Source: Muscardinus avellanarius (Eukaryota > Chordata > Mammalia > Rodentia > Gliridae). From it: a stretch of DNA of 64,000 bases. The position numbers were made by a program, and so were the translations under genes. Location of the stretch: contig OY726573.1 of NCBI GenBank assembly GCA_963383645.1, forward strand, positions 14,590,989-14,654,988, in the 5' to 3' direction. This document shows, piece after piece, positions 9,769 to 20,365 of the stretch. Numbering within the stretch: the first letter of the stretch is position 1; the number at the start of each line of letters is the position of its first letter. The notes below the pieces were generated by a model. That model saw only the letters and a list, made by a program, of their open reading frames with translations, did not search any database and was not told the origin of the DNA.

Positions 9769-9960
9769 CCCAGTACTGGGGATGGAACCCAGGGCATTCT
9801 ACCTCCAAGCTACACCCCTAGCCCTAGTTTTTATTTTGAAACAGAGTCTCACTGAGTTGCAAAGGGCCTCACTAAGTAGCTGAGGCTGCATGCGAACTGT
9901 GGTCCTCCTGTCTCTGCCTCCCAAATATTGGGATTAGAAACGTGTGCCATCAGAGCGGGC
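9677..9960 (-). mobile_element. dimeric SINE with long degenerate poly(T)/(TTTTC)n tail
   Basis: The pyrimidine run 9677-9768 is the expanded tail, as seen from the plus strand, of the SINE at 9769-9960. Confidence 0.88.
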
Positions 9961-9961
9961 T

Positions 9962-9972
9962 TTTCTTTCTTC

Positions 9973-10038
<66 letters not shown>

Positions 10039-10092
10039 GCTGAGGATTGAACTCAGGGCCTGCACTCTACCACCGGGCTACATCCCCAGCCC
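9962..10092 (-). mobile_element. (CTTT)n array and free ID element
   Basis: About 75 bp of CTTT repeats (9962-10037) adjoin an ID half (10038-10092) with no B1 partner. Confidence 0.8.
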
Positions 10093-10189
10093 AGTGAGAT
10101 CCTGTTTGACCCCAGAGCACATGGCAAGAGCAGGGACCCGCAGCTGAATTAATTAGTTGCACACAACAGTCCTTTGAAATTCTAGTGAG

Positions 10190-10383
10190 AGCTGGGTACA
10201 GTGGTGCACACCTGTAATCCCAGTACTTGGGAGGCTGAGACAGGAGGATGGAAGGCTCGAGGCCAGTCTCAGCAACTTCGTGAGACTCTCAACAACTAAT
10301 TGAGAATCTATTTCAAAATTTAAAAAAGGAAGCCGGGTGTGGTGGCGCAGAGATTGGATGCCCCTGGTTCAATCCCCAGTACA

Positions 10384-10423
<40 letters not shown>

Positions 10424-10650
10424 TCTAGTGATATACTTTGGCTTGCATTTCTCCTTCAAGCCCCACTCCTTATTAAAAAACAAAACAAAACACTGAGTCA
10501 GATGTGGTGGCATGTACTTGTAATTCTGATGCTTGAGAGGCTGAGGCTAGAGGATTACAGGTTCAAGGACAGCCTCAGCAAGTAGTTTACAAATAAGAAA
10601 TAAAATCGGACTGCAGGTGTAGCTAGAAGGTAGAATGCCCAGTACCACCA
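10190..10650 (+). mobile_element. two plus-strand SINEs separated by (AAT)n
   Basis: The copy at 10190-10383 has a shortened and partly duplicated linker/ID region and a 38-bp AAT tail (10384-10421). The second copy (10498-10650) lacks part of its ID body and ends in poly(A). Confidence 0.8.
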
Positions 10651-10795
10651 AAAAAAAAAAAAAAAAAAAAAAAAGGGTAACTGTTAAGTTTAGAGAATTG
10701 TTAAGGACATTAGAACCAAGCTGAGATGTTCTTAGAAGCAATGGAAAGAAAATTGAAAGGAAATAGATTTTTTATTGCATAATTCAAAGTTATTA

Positions 10796-10996
10796 ACCAG
10801 GCACATTGGTACGTACCTGTCATCCCAGTACTTGGGAGGCCGACACAGGAGGATCACAGGTTCAAGTCCAGCCTCCGCAACGTAGTGAGGCCCTCAGCAA
10901 CCTAGCAAGACTCTGTTTCAGAACAAAAAATTTAAAAAGGGCTGGGGTTGTAACTCAGAGGTAGAAGTCCCCTGATTTCAATACCCAGAGCTAGAA
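10796..10996 (+). mobile_element. diverged dimeric SINE
   Basis: Complete but diverged copy with ID half 'gtaactcagaggtagaagtc'. Confidence 0.85.
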
Positions 10997-11029
10997 AAGA
11001 ATAGTAATAAAAATTTTTTTAAAAGTTAT

Positions 11030-11330
11030 TTAATGCTGTCCATGTCCCTGTGCCACGTAAAATCAAGCCACATCCTGCTGCTCTGGGGGAAACTGCACCA
11101 GCAGGTGCATAAGCGGCACTTCTTCTGACATGCAGAAAACCGTCTCTAAATTGTTCCTTTGGCAAGAGGCCTTGGCTCTTCTGTGAAATACCAGAAAGCT
11201 CCTGTAGCCTGAGATTTTGCTTATTTTGTTCCGGGCCGTATCCCCCAAACCCCATCCCTAACCCATGTCCACAGCCGTGTCTGGCACGGGGAGATGCTCA
11301 AAAAGTATTCGGTGAATAGATTTGAAATAC
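11030..11330. other. intronic unique sequence with possible MIR/L2 tail
   Basis: The final part, 'gtgtctggcacggggagatg' followed by 'ctcaaaaagtattcggtgaa', resembles the end of an ancient MIR or L2. The rest is unrecognised and non-coding. Confidence 0.4.
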
Positions 11331-11455
11331 AAGCAGGTGACTGGGAGGAACTGCCCTACTTTAAAGGTGGTGGGGACGACACTTAGGAGATACAAAGGAC
11401 TTCATCCATTGACAACGAGGAAGAAGGCTTTGTGTCAGCCAAATACTCGACATCC

Positions 11456-11672
11456 TAGCCGGCGTGGTGGGCACGCTTGTCATCCCCGCGCTTGGGAGTC
11501 GGAGACAGGAGGATCGCGCAGGTTCGAAACCAGCCGCGCATGTGCGCTGGCTTAGGAGACCCTGTTTCCAAATAAAATATAAAATAGGTCTGGGAGTGTA
11601 GCCCGGAGGTAGAAGGCCCCTGGGTTCCATCCCCAGTACCACCAAAAGAAAAAAAAAATACTCAACATCTTT

Positions 11673-11717
<45 letters not shown>

Positions 11718-12150
11718 TACTGGGGATGGAACCCAGGGGCCTTCTACCTCCAGCCCTATTTTTTTTTTTTATAATTTTTGAAACAGGGTCTCACTGAGTT
11801 GCAAAGGACCTTACTAAGTAGCTGAGGTCGAACCATGATCCTCCTGTCTCAGCCTCCCAAATGCTGGGATTACAAGCATGTGTCACCACACACAGCTAAA
11901 TATTCAACATCTTAAGGCATATTAAAGAGTTTCCTTCCTTCCTCTTTTTTTTTTTTTTTTTGATACTGGAGATTGAACCTAGAGGCATTCTACATGTGAG
12001 CTACACCCCCAGTTCTCTTTATTTTGAAACACGCTTTCCATAGGTTGCTGAGTCTCCCTACTTGCTGAGGCTGTCTTCTGACCCGGGATCCTCCTGTCTC
12101 AGCCGCCCAAGTACTGAGATTACAGGCAATGTGCTATACTACACCTGGCC
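11456..12150. mobile_element. three dimeric SINEs and a (GT)n run
   Basis: Plus-strand copy 11456-11655, (GT)n 11676-11716, minus-strand copies 11716-11896 and about 11945-12150. The last abuts, and probably truncated, the edge of the retroviral LTR at 12151. Confidence 0.85.
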
Positions 12151-12258
12151 AACGAAAGCTTCTGGTAGAGTAGAAAAAGCCCCCATACAGACTAGGGTAG
12201 GTGCTTTTATGGAGTGAGGGCAGGAAGGTTCAGTCCATAAAGAACCTAATTGAGGAAG

Positions 12259-12695
12259 CTGGCCATGGTGGCGCACGCTTGTAATCCCCGCGCTTGGGAG
12301 GCTGAGACAGGAGGATGGCACAGGTTTGAAGCCAGCCTCAGCTACTTAGTGAGGCTCTCAGCAACTTAGTGAGACTCTGTTTCCAAATAAAGTATAAAAT
12401 AGGTCTGGGAATATACCCCAGAGGTAGAAAAGCTCCTGGGTTCCACCCGTAGTATCACATACACAAAAAAAAGCACTCTTTCCAAGCATGGTGGCACACG
12501 CTTGTAATCCCAGCATTTGGGAGACTGAGACGGGAGGCTCCCGGTTCCCAGACAGCCTCAGCTACTACTTAGTGAGGCGCTTTGCAACTCAGTGAGATCC
12601 TGTTTCAAAATAAAGAATAAAAAATAGGGCTGGAGATGTAGCTCAGAGGTAGAATGCCCCTGAGTTCTACCCCCAGTACCGTAATAAAAAAAAAC
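12259..12695 (+). mobile_element. two dimeric SINEs inserted in the LTR
   Basis: Copies 12259-12472 and 12482-12695. The LTR text 'aacctaattgagga' is repeated on both sides (12244-12257 and 12693-12706), a clear target-site duplication for the pair. Confidence 0.9.
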
Positions 12696-12805
12696 CTAAT
12701 TGAGGACTAGCATAGACAGATGCTGACTGGGTCATATTGGTGCAGTTTTCAGCCCTTCATTAGCATATTGGGTTATCAGGTGGTATTCTGTATTCTGCAA
12801 AATTC

Positions 12806-13105
12806 CTTTTTTTTTTTTTTTTTTTTTTAGAACTAGGGATTGAACCCATGGGCAGTCTGTGTCTGCCTCCAAGCTACATCTCCAGCCCAACCCAATTTTT
12901 TTTTTCTTTTTTTGGTAGTACTGGGGGTGGAACCTAGAGGCTTTCTACCTCCATACTACACTCCCAGACCTATTTTATATTTTATTTGGAAACAGGGTCT
13001 CACTAAGCTGCTGAGAGCCTCACTAAGTAGCTGAGGCTGGCTTCGAACCTGTGCGATCCTCCTCCTGTCTCAGCCTCCCAAGCGCTAGGATTATAAGCGT
13101 GCAGG
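12806..13105 (-). mobile_element. SINE ID half and dimeric SINE in the LTR
   Basis: Poly(T) with ID half (12806-12893), then a dimer (12905-13105) with the 'GCGCTAGGATTATAAGC' left end. Confidence 0.85.
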
Positions 13106-13255
13106 TAAAAAATGTTTTACTGCCATTGTGTGGCTTCTTGTCTTTGCATTCCAGTTTTTCTGTCTTTTATCAAGCTGTGGTCAGGTGGCTGTTTTCCCAT
13201 TAGTTGTTTTATCTTTGGTTATTTCTGCAGAGTTCCTTATTTTTAGATTCTTTTG

Positions 13256-14100
13256 TTACTGATGGAAAGGGGGTGATAGTCTCATTTGGCTACTTCCTGC
13301 TGGCAGGGTGTTATTATAAGGGAGGGGAGGGGAGGGGCTCTTTAGTCTGGACAAGGAAAGCAGCGGCCATTTGTTTCTGGAGATTTGTTCCTGGGAGATT
13401 GCGAGGAGAAATCTCCGAAAAAGACTTATAGTACATGGTAAGAACATAAACCCTAAGACAGACATGCCAAGGGGAACCAGGACCCGAAGGAGCCATTGTC
13501 GGACAGTGGACAGTAGCCCTTTTTCTGACCTTCTGAGGAGTTCATCAGCCTGTATTTCGAGGCAGGAAGTGCCATCTGTAACCACACATGATTTAATGGC
13601 AAAGAAACAGCACTGCTCCCGGCTGTGGGCACAGATGCCCCCATGAGCTGCCGTTAGTAAACCAAGTTCTTGGCAATTTTGGAGGACTTCTGATCGTAGG
13701 AAATTCACCTGATCCTGGGGATTGATTAATTGGTCTGATATCTCTTTTAGACTTTCCCCCCACTCTTGGGATAGCTTTCTTACCTCAGAAAGGGAATCTC
13801 AGAAAGGGTTCCTACCGCTGCCCCAAGGTCATTAAAGGGGAGATTGAGGGAACCTCGAACCTAGCAGGAATGTCGGTGGTCAAAGAAATAGGCACAGCTT
13901 TGCCTGGTGCCACAGAGGATGGCGTAAGAGAGAGAAAGACGCGGGTTCCAGTTCAGTTGGTGGGGAGACAGAGATAACCGAGGATCTACAAGCCCCGATG
14001 TTGTGAAATATCCTTAAAATCATATCAGACTGGGAGAGGCTGGCTTAGGTCGGTGTTGGTAAGCAGGGGAAGAGCGGTGTTGTGGGGGAGTTCAGGAATC
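13256..14100 (-). pseudogene. retroviral env remnant (TM domain)
   Basis: The open stretch 13256-13708 on the minus strand contains the gammaretroviral TM hallmark: an LLTAAHGG-type segment followed by a C-x6-CC motif (CAHSREQCC) and then a hydrophobic membrane-spanning segment (about VLVPLGMSVLGFMFL). Upstream to about 14100 lie further env-like fragments in shifting frames with stops. The surface-domain part is too decayed to define. It is annotated as a broken viral copy only. Confidence 0.75.
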
Positions 14101-14789
14101 TCAGGAGCTCGGCAGGTCTTATTAGTGTTGAGAAAGTGCTTACAGGTAGCGGCAGTTTAAGTAGGCAACAAGCCTCAGAGGAATCGATGGGAATTTGGGA
14201 ATACGTGAGGGTGGAGAAAGGGAGAGTGCCTTAGCCCCGTCAATTTAAGGAGCTGATGTTGTCGGTGTCAGAGAGATCAAACTGGGGGCACCAGACAGCC
14301 TAAGGGTGGTGCCTTCGTGTTTCATATTGAAATGGTCTTTAGCGGGCTCCGTGGTTATAGTAAAATCGCAGCTTTCAGGGGGATGTTTCCAATCGGTGGG
14401 CCACTTGGAGACGTGGGGGGGGGGTCCTAATATGCAAAGAAGGGCCTGGTAGGCTAAGTGGATGTTAGTTTGGAAGGGACCAGTGATGAATCTGTGGGCG
14501 TGTGACCGACCGCAAGCCTCTCTGCAGCCCCCCCACAAAGCCAGAGGCAGAGATGTTAGATCGGTGGGCCTGGGTGAGACCAGGCGGAAGATGTTATTTA
14601 GAGTGGATACCAGTTATTCAGTGAACCAATGAGGCGGGAACAGCAAGGTCAGAGATTTGGGATAAATGTAGGCAGATCCGGGAAGGGGGTGATCAATGAA
14701 TTGGGTTTAGTGAGGAAGGAGGCTGAGAGGTATCATTTAAGTTTGGTGGCAAGGGGGATTGTGGAAGAGTAGAAGCCCTGAAATACAGT
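14101..14789 (-). pseudogene. undefined retroviral interior (env or residual pol)
   Basis: Frames are broken and no catalytic motif can be assigned. The frame at 14245-14538 has no recognisable domain. Position between the protease remnant and TM suggests remaining env SU with a deletion of most of pol. Confidence 0.45.
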
Positions 14790-14890
14790 CAATCTAGAGA
14801 AGGTACCCCACTGTCCAGAAGAAAAGAGATTTGCTTACCAGACACCCTCCCAGTCATCGTGGGCTCTTTGGACTCGCTGGTCACGGGGAC
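14790..14890 (-). pseudogene. retroviral protease remnant
   Basis: Minus-strand translation gives a VSGKQISFLLDSG segment with the aspartic protease triad as DSG (14807-14815, usual D-T/S-G), soon followed by a stop. No reverse transcriptase or integrase motif follows. Confidence 0.55.
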
Positions 14891-15344
14891 ACCGGATCAG
14901 GATGAAGTCAATCTATGGACACGGCCATGAGTCAAGGCAAAGCCACTGTTGGGGCCTTCTAGGGCGGACAAGAAAGACTTGAACATGGGCATGGGGGTGC
15001 CCCACTTGGGGGCAATCTCATTTCCAATGTCCCCATTGACCACACAGTGGACGGGCCTGGGAGGATGGGCACAGACTGGGGCAAGCCCTGGCCCAGTGGC
15101 CCTTGCTCCCACATGGGAATCAGGCACCAGGACGTTGGGAGGCGGCTTGGCCTCTGGATCCCTGTCCCTGGTGGGAGATGGGGCACTCAAAGCCGAAGCC
15201 AGCATTTGACATTTTAGACAGAGATGTTTCTCCTTTTGGGGTGCCGTTCATCCTCTCTACCGTGAAAGATCTTGAAGGTGGCATTGAGAAGTTACTCTCG
15301 GGGAGTTAAGGGCCCTTCTCAAATCTTTTTTTTAACCTTTATTT

Positions 15345-15548
15345 TTGTGTGTGTATGACACTGGGGTTGGACTCAGGGTATTCTACCTCTGAGCTACACC
15401 CCCGGCCCTATTTTTTATTCTTTATTTTGAAACAGGGACTAAGTTGCGGAGGGCCTCAGTAAGTAACTGAGGCTGGCCGCAAACTTGCAATCCTCCTGTC
15501 TCGGCCTCCTAAGTATCAGGATCACAAGCATGCGCCACCACACCCAGA
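15345..15548 (-). mobile_element. dimeric SINE inside the provirus
   Basis: Complete minus-strand copy separating the gag-like region from the protease-side interior. Confidence 0.9.
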
Positions 15549-15564
15549 TTTTTTTTTAACCTTT

Positions 15565-16950
15565 TTTTTATATATCTATAGCTGATTGGGCAATGGAATG
15601 ATGATGTAGGGAATGGTGACCCTCTTCCAGCTCGGAGTAAAGCTGGTATATTGGACCAAAACTTCAGTTAAGTGAGAGAGGACAAGGGCCGGGCTTTCTT
15701 CTGGTAACTGGGTAATCAACAGACTTATGGACATTTTTCCCAGTGCCAGCTAGAGGACAGCTATTCCTATGATCTTGTCTGGCTGGCTCTGCCGCTTCTT
15801 TGGCAGTCCCAGTTGGGCCCAGTGCTGGGCAACTGGGTGGAGGTCGGAATTTTGTCTGCACGGCTCATCAGTGTGTGTCTCTGTTACACACCAACTTAAA
15901 TCGTTCTCATCAGCTGTTGCCGTAGAAGTTAGGACAATACAGAGGCCTCCCCAGGTGAGATTAAAGGACCGGGTGACCCAGAGAAACTCGTTAGGAGTGT
16001 CTAAGGCATTTCAGGAAAGGATCCCAGCCGCTGCTCAGTCTGGGTAAGGTTGGAAACTTAGACCTGGACAATGTCCTGGGTCCCCGCCACTTTGCAGAGA
16101 GGGAGAGTGGGTTGGGCAGTGTCGGATCGTGTGTGGGGGAGAGGAAAAGGCAGAAGGTGGGGGACTGGAGTCTGGCTGAGATGGAGGGGGAGGGGAATTA
16201 GGCAGAGGATTAGGCAGGGAGGAGGGTGGTAAGGGGGATTCCTCAGCAGGGTCAGAAGGAGAGGTGTTCCTCTGATAGAGGAAGCTGGGGGCAGGGGTCC
16301 TGAAGGAGAAGGGCTTGATGGGGTGTGACGGACCCACAAAGGGAGGCCTTTCCTTTTAGGGAGAAGGCTTGGGCATAAGGGCTCCCCCCCCCCCCCCGAT
16401 TTGTCACTTCTCTGGAGGAAGTGGTCTTAAGTCCTAAAGATTTTGGGAATTGGAAGTGCTATATTCAGGCCAATGGCTGCCGTTTTCAAGGCTATATGGG
16501 GTCCAGGCAGTATTATAGAAGAAAATCCTTTATGAATATCTCCTCGAAGGCCAGAGCTTGGAGGTTAGAGAAGAGACATGCACGCGGAGAATCAGGGCAA
16601 TTTGGAGGTCTGAGCGCTCACAGCGCGAAGTCAAGGGACAGCCCGACCCACCAGCGGGGCATCCCCCACAAGGGACAGGTCAAAATGGCCAAGGTCAAAA
16701 TGACCACCAGAACAAGAGACGATGACAGAGAGGCATCCCTCCAACATCTTCCCCGTCAGGGCCACCTTTCCCTAAGATTTTGGCAATGAAAGACGCTCTT
16801 CCCTGGCCAGAGGGAAAGAATCAGGCCGCGGAGGGTGGGGGGAGACTTATCACAGCGGGAGTCTCAGGTGACAAATTCATGACAGGTGATGGATGCAGAG
16901 AGATACAGCCAAAGGTCGAGCCACATGCAGGGATGGGAGGTGGGGGTAAG
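15565..16950 (-). pseudogene. retroviral gag remnant
   Basis: On the minus strand a long proline/serine-rich segment (16035-16337, p12-like) is followed at about 16000-16055 by NLTQTEQRLGSF, which resembles the start of a gammaretroviral capsid, and then by LTWG-type residues at about 15950. Stops and shifts interrupt it. The matrix part (about 16340-16950) is not clearly recognisable, and a 15-C run lies at about 16383-16397. Confidence 0.6.
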
Positions 16951-17140
16951 GGGTGAGACACACGAATTGGGCCGTCGGGAGTGGGGACCAAGAACTGGGT
17001 GGCTTTGAAAACTCACAGGAGAGCGGCCCCTCGCAATTCCAGCCGAGGTGGCCCCAACTCCGCAGGACTTGGGATACGAACTGCTATTGAGTCCAGGAAC
17101 CTCTGGGGTCGAAAGGTGATGTCCTTGGTCCAGCTGCTGA

Positions 17141-17157
17141 TCCGGGTTTCGGCACCA
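17141..17157 (-). other. primer-binding site for tRNA-Phe
   Basis: The plus strand reads TCCGGGTTTCGGCACCA, identical to the 3' end of tRNA-Phe including CCA except for one missing or changed C at the distal end. It lies two bases inside the LTR edge (17160), exactly where a retroviral primer site belongs. Confidence 0.85.
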
Positions 17158-17159
17158 AA

Positions 17160-17768
17160 TGGTGGGACACGGCACGCGGCTCAATAGCGCAGAGAAAGCT
17201 TTTTGGTTTTTGTGGTACTGGGGATGGAACCCAGGGGCATTCTACCTCCGAGCCGCACCCCCAGCCCTGATTTTTATTCTTTATTTTGAAACCGGGTCTC
17301 ACCGAGTTGCCGAGGGCCTCACTAAATAGCCGAGGCTGTCCTCGAACCGCGATCCTCCTGTCTCAGCCTCCCGAATGCTGAGATTACAAGCGTGCGCTAA
17401 CAAAAGAGAAAGTTGTTAATAACAGCCTGCGAGGACTCTCCCTAGCAGAGCAGAAAGACCCCACAGTCTAGAGCAGGTGCGTTTATGGCGTGGGGACAAG
17501 GAGAGGCCGGTCCACAGAGGATCTCTCTGAGAACGAGCATAGACAGTTGCCTTTGGGTCAGACTGGTGCAGTTTTCAGTCCTTCATGACCGCGTCAGGCC
17601 ATCAGGTGATAATCTGCGGTTTGGATCATTCAGTAAAAAAATTTTTACTGCCGTCCTGCGGCTTCCTATTTTTGCGTCCCCATTTTTGTTTTGATCGGGC
17701 AGTGGGCTGGCCGTTGTTTCTCTGTTTGCCGATTTTGTCTTTAGTTATTTGTGCAGAGTTCTTTCACA
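17160..17768 (-). mobile_element. 5' LTR of the provirus
   Basis: Starts with TG at 17160 (TGGTGGGACACGGCACGC). It is interrupted by a minus-strand SINE (about 17203-17400) and resumes to about 17768, where another SINE fragment truncates its outer end. Sequence order matches the other LTR. Confidence 0.8.
17203..17400 (-). mobile_element. dimeric SINE in the LTR
   Basis: Copy with many CpGs retained (accgagttgccgagggcc type), suggesting a fairly young insertion. Confidence 0.88.
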
Positions 17769-17887
17769 GGATCTCACTAAGTTCAAGCCTGGCCTCTAAC
17801 CTGTGATCCTCCTGTCTCAGCCTCCCAAGTACTAGGATTATACATGGCTGCCTGCCTCTAATAGATCCCAGCTCCATTCGTACATAC

Positions 17888-17921
<34 letters not shown>

Positions 17922-18323
17922 GTACTGGGGATAGAACCCAGGGACATTCTACTTCCGAGCTATATATACCCCAGCCCTATTTTTTTATTCCTTATTTTGA
18001 AACAAGGTCTCACTGAGTTGCAAAAGCCCTCATTGAGGATGTCCATGAACCTCCATCCTCCTGTCTCAGCCTCCCACATGCTGGGATTACAAGCAGACAC
18101 CACCACACCCTACTCCTACATAAAGCAGGCTTTTTTGTGTGTGTGTGGTACTAGGGTTCCTGGAAGCCCTTCGACCTCTGGGCTACACTCCCAGACCTAT
18201 TTTATATTTTTTTATTTGGAAACAGGGTCTCTTAAGCCAGCGAGGCTGGCTCCAAACCAGCGCAATCCTCCTGTCTCCGCCTCCCAAGCGCGGGGATGAC
18301 AAGCATGCGCCACCACACCCGGC
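17769..18323 (-). mobile_element. SINE cluster upstream of the last CCDC42 exon
   Basis: A B1-half fragment (to about 17855), a dimer with a 39-T tail (17890-18110) and a TTCCTGGAA-subfamily dimer (18146-18323, palindrome 18157-18165). Confidence 0.87.
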
Positions 18324-18505
18324 GCCTACAGCAGGCTTTTAACCTGCTAAGTTTCACCTAGAAAAAATTGCCCAATGAAGCAACATTGCTGCCTCCGGAA
18401 GTGTGTCTCGGGAAAACAACAAGCTCCTCCCTAGGAGCTGCTCCGTCCTGGGATGAGGACGTCTCTGGCTAGGAAGGGTGAACACCGGTCTCCTTGACTT
18501 GTCAG

Positions 18506-18583
18506 ATCCAGCAGTTTATCCAGGACCAGTCTGACATCTGGGCAGAGGTGAAGAAGAAGGATCAGCCACAAATCCGGGTATAA
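18506..18583 (+). CDS. CCDC42: CCDC42, terminal coding exon and stop
   Basis: After the acceptor TTGTCAG, 25 codons read IQQFIQDQSDIWAEVKKKDQ then PQIRV and TAA. This is phase 0 with the preceding exon's final Met and matches the expected CCDC42 C-terminus (IQQFIQDRSDIWAEVKKK in human, from memory; the last few residues differ). It is shorter than most gene-finder thresholds, so it is easily missed. With the other two exons it completes a 152-residue C-terminal half, the correct length for the roughly 316-residue family member. Confidence 0.95.
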   Translation: MQQFIQDQSDIWAEVKKKDQPQIRV

Positions 18584-18785
18584 GGCAGCATGATCCAGAG
18601 CCTTCCGACACAGAAGCCACGAGAGGAGAGTTCCTGGTGAACTTGTAGTCCGTCCAGCCCAGCCCAGCCCAGCCCAGCCCAGCCGAGGTCCCCGAAGCTT
18701 TCTGCTGGCATACACCTTGCCGTTTCCATAGGGACTGAGTCCATCCCCAGCCCTGAAGGCATTAAAGTTCAAAGAAATTTATTTT
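18584..18785 (+). other. CCDC42: CCDC42 3' UTR with CCAGC repeat
   Basis: About 200 bp of non-repeat sequence follows the stop. It contains a CCAGC pentanucleotide array of about six copies (18654-18684). The end is set by the ATTAAA signal at 18761; cleavage is expected near 18780-18790, just before the pyrimidine-rich tail of a SINE. Confidence 0.7.
18761..18766 (+). terminator. CCDC42: CCDC42 poly(A) signal ATTAAA
   Basis: ATTAAA lies 178 bp after the stop codon and is followed by T-rich and CT-rich sequence. No AATAAA occurs between the stop and the next SINE. Confidence 0.65.
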
Positions 18786-18802
18786 CAAATTCTCTCTCTC
18801 TC

Positions 18803-19013
18803 TTTTTTTTTTTTTTTTTTTTTTTTGCAGGTCTGGGGATGGAACCCAGAGGCATTCAACCTCCAAGCTACGCCCCCTGCCCTATTTTTATTCTTTATTT
18901 TGAAACAGGGTCTCACTGAATTGCAGAGGGCCTCACTAAGTAGCCGAGGCTGTCCGTGAACCATGATCGTCTTGTCTCAGCCTCCGGAATGCTGGGATTA
19001 ACCACACCTGGCG
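18803..19013 (-). mobile_element. dimeric SINE with poly(T) tail
   Basis: First repeat downstream of CCDC42. After it comes a duplicated 17-18 bp T-rich segment 'ttttttttttcctttcagtt' (19015-19058). Confidence 0.88.
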
Positions 19014-19186
19014 CTTTTTTTTTTTTTCCTTTCAGTTTTTTTTTTTTCCTTTCAGTTCATTCATGTAGTCAATTGAGGGCTCACTCTCAAGGCCGTCCTA
19101 TTAGAGTGACAGGGAGTTGGAAAACTCATCGTAGGTCTGGTGGTCTTGGCTTTGCCCAGAATTCAGCAGTAAGAGATCAGGTGGAG

Positions 19187-19600
19187 CCCGGCGTGGTGGC
19201 ACACAACTGTAATCACAGGATTTGGGAGGCTGAGAAGGAGGGTCACAAAGTTAGGGCAAGCCTCAGCAACTTAGCAAGGTCCCTCAGCAAGTTAGAGACC
19301 CTGTTTCTAAATATAAAATATAAGCCGGGTGTGGTGGCGCACGCTTGTAATCCCCACGCTTGGGAGGCTGAGACAGGAGGATCGCGCAGGTTCAAAGCCA
19401 GCCTCAAGTACTTAGTGAGGCTCTCAGCAACTTAGTGAGACCTTGTTTCCAAATAAATTATAAAATAGGTCTGGGAGTGTAGCTCAGAGGTAGAGTGCCC
19501 CTGGGTTCAAGCCCCATTACTGCAAAACAAATAAATAATATAGGGCTGAAGGTAAAGCTTGGGGGTAGAATGCCTCTGAATTCAAACTCGAGTATGGAAG
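19187..19600 (+). mobile_element. nested SINEs
   Basis: Outer B1 half 19187-19322 and outer ID half about 19542-19600. A complete inner dimer (19323-19541) sits in the outer linker. Confidence 0.83.
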
Positions 19601-19672
19601 GGAAGGAAGGAGAGAAGGATGGAGAGAGGGAGGGTTCAGGTGGGCAGTGGACCAGAAGGGTGAGGACCGGGA

Positions 19673-19674
<2 letters not shown>

Positions 19675-19715
<41 letters not shown>

Positions 19716-19811
19716 TGTGTGTCTGTGTGTGTATGTGTGTGTATGTGTGTGTGTCTGTGTGTGTGTGTCTGTGTGTGTGTGTGTCTGTGTGTGTGTGTCT
19801 GTGTGTGTGTG
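19675..19811. repeat. long (GT)n with periodic CT and AT interruptions
   Basis: 137 bp of GT, regularly interrupted by 'CT' or 'AT' steps, directly abutting the SINE that follows. Confidence 0.95.
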
Positions 19812-19995
19812 GTACTAGGAGTTGAACCCAGGCAGGGGCATTCCATTTCTGAGCTACAAATCCATCCAGCCCTTATTTTTCATTTTGAAACAGTGTTTCT
19901 GAGGGTCTCTAAGTTGCTGAGGCTGACCTCCAACCTGCAATCCTCCTGTCTCAGGTTCCCAAATACTGGGATTACAGACATGTGCCACCAGTTTA
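19809..19995 (-). mobile_element. dimeric SINE
   Basis: Complete minus-strand copy. Confidence 0.85.
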
Positions 19996-20365
19996 TATAT
20001 AAAAAAAAAATTAAGTTAGTATTTAAAATGCTTGGAATGAGAACTGTGTCTAATTTCAGAGTTTTTCAGATTTTGTAATGCTGTCAGAATAAATAATGAG
20101 ATGTCTTGGGGAACAGATCCAAGTCTAAACATGAAATCCATCTATGTTTCATATACAATTTGTATACATAGCCTGAATATAATTTTATGCAATATTTCAA
20201 ATAGTTTTGTGTAACCCGTCCCGTGAGGTCAGATGTGGAATTTCCCACTTGTGGATTCCTGTCAATGCTCAACAAGTTTCAGATTTGGGAGTATTTTAGG
20301 TTTCATAGTTTCAAATTAGGGTCATTCAATCTGTATATAGGCAGAGCTATAGATATTATAGGTAT
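19996..20365. other. unique intergenic sequence
   Basis: AT-rich, without recognisable gene, RNA or repeat. Confidence 0.5.

Larger units (their letters stand above)
12151..13240 (-). mobile_element. 3' LTR of the provirus, split by SINEs
   Basis: LTR pieces 12151-12258, 12698-12805 and 13106-about 13240 align in order with the LTR at 17160-17768 (shared text such as 'tggtgcagttttcag' and 'gttatttctgcagagtt / gttatttgtgcagagtt'). The first about 35 bp seen in the other LTR are missing here. Confidence 0.8.
12151..17768 (-). mobile_element. degraded class I endogenous provirus (tRNA-Phe primed), antisense to CCDC42
   Basis: Related LTRs bound the block (12151-13240 and 17160-17768, each interrupted by SINEs). 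Reading leftward on the minus strand gives 5' LTR, primer-binding site, gag, a protease remnant, env and 3' LTR. Most of pol is missing. The interior totals about 3.9 kb against 7-8 kb for an intact gammaretrovirus-like element. All coding parts carry stops and frameshifts, so it is not functional. The HERV-F-like label is inference from the tRNA-Phe site and the gammaretroviral type of env. Confidence 0.85.
9428..18505 (+). other. CCDC42: CCDC42 last intron (9.1 kb)
   Basis: Bounded by the GTAGGG donor at 9428 and the TTGTCAG acceptor ending at 18505. It contains about twenty SINEs, an old hAT remnant, microsatellites and an antisense endogenous provirus. Essentially all its length above a few hundred bases is transposon-derived. 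Confidence 0.9.
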
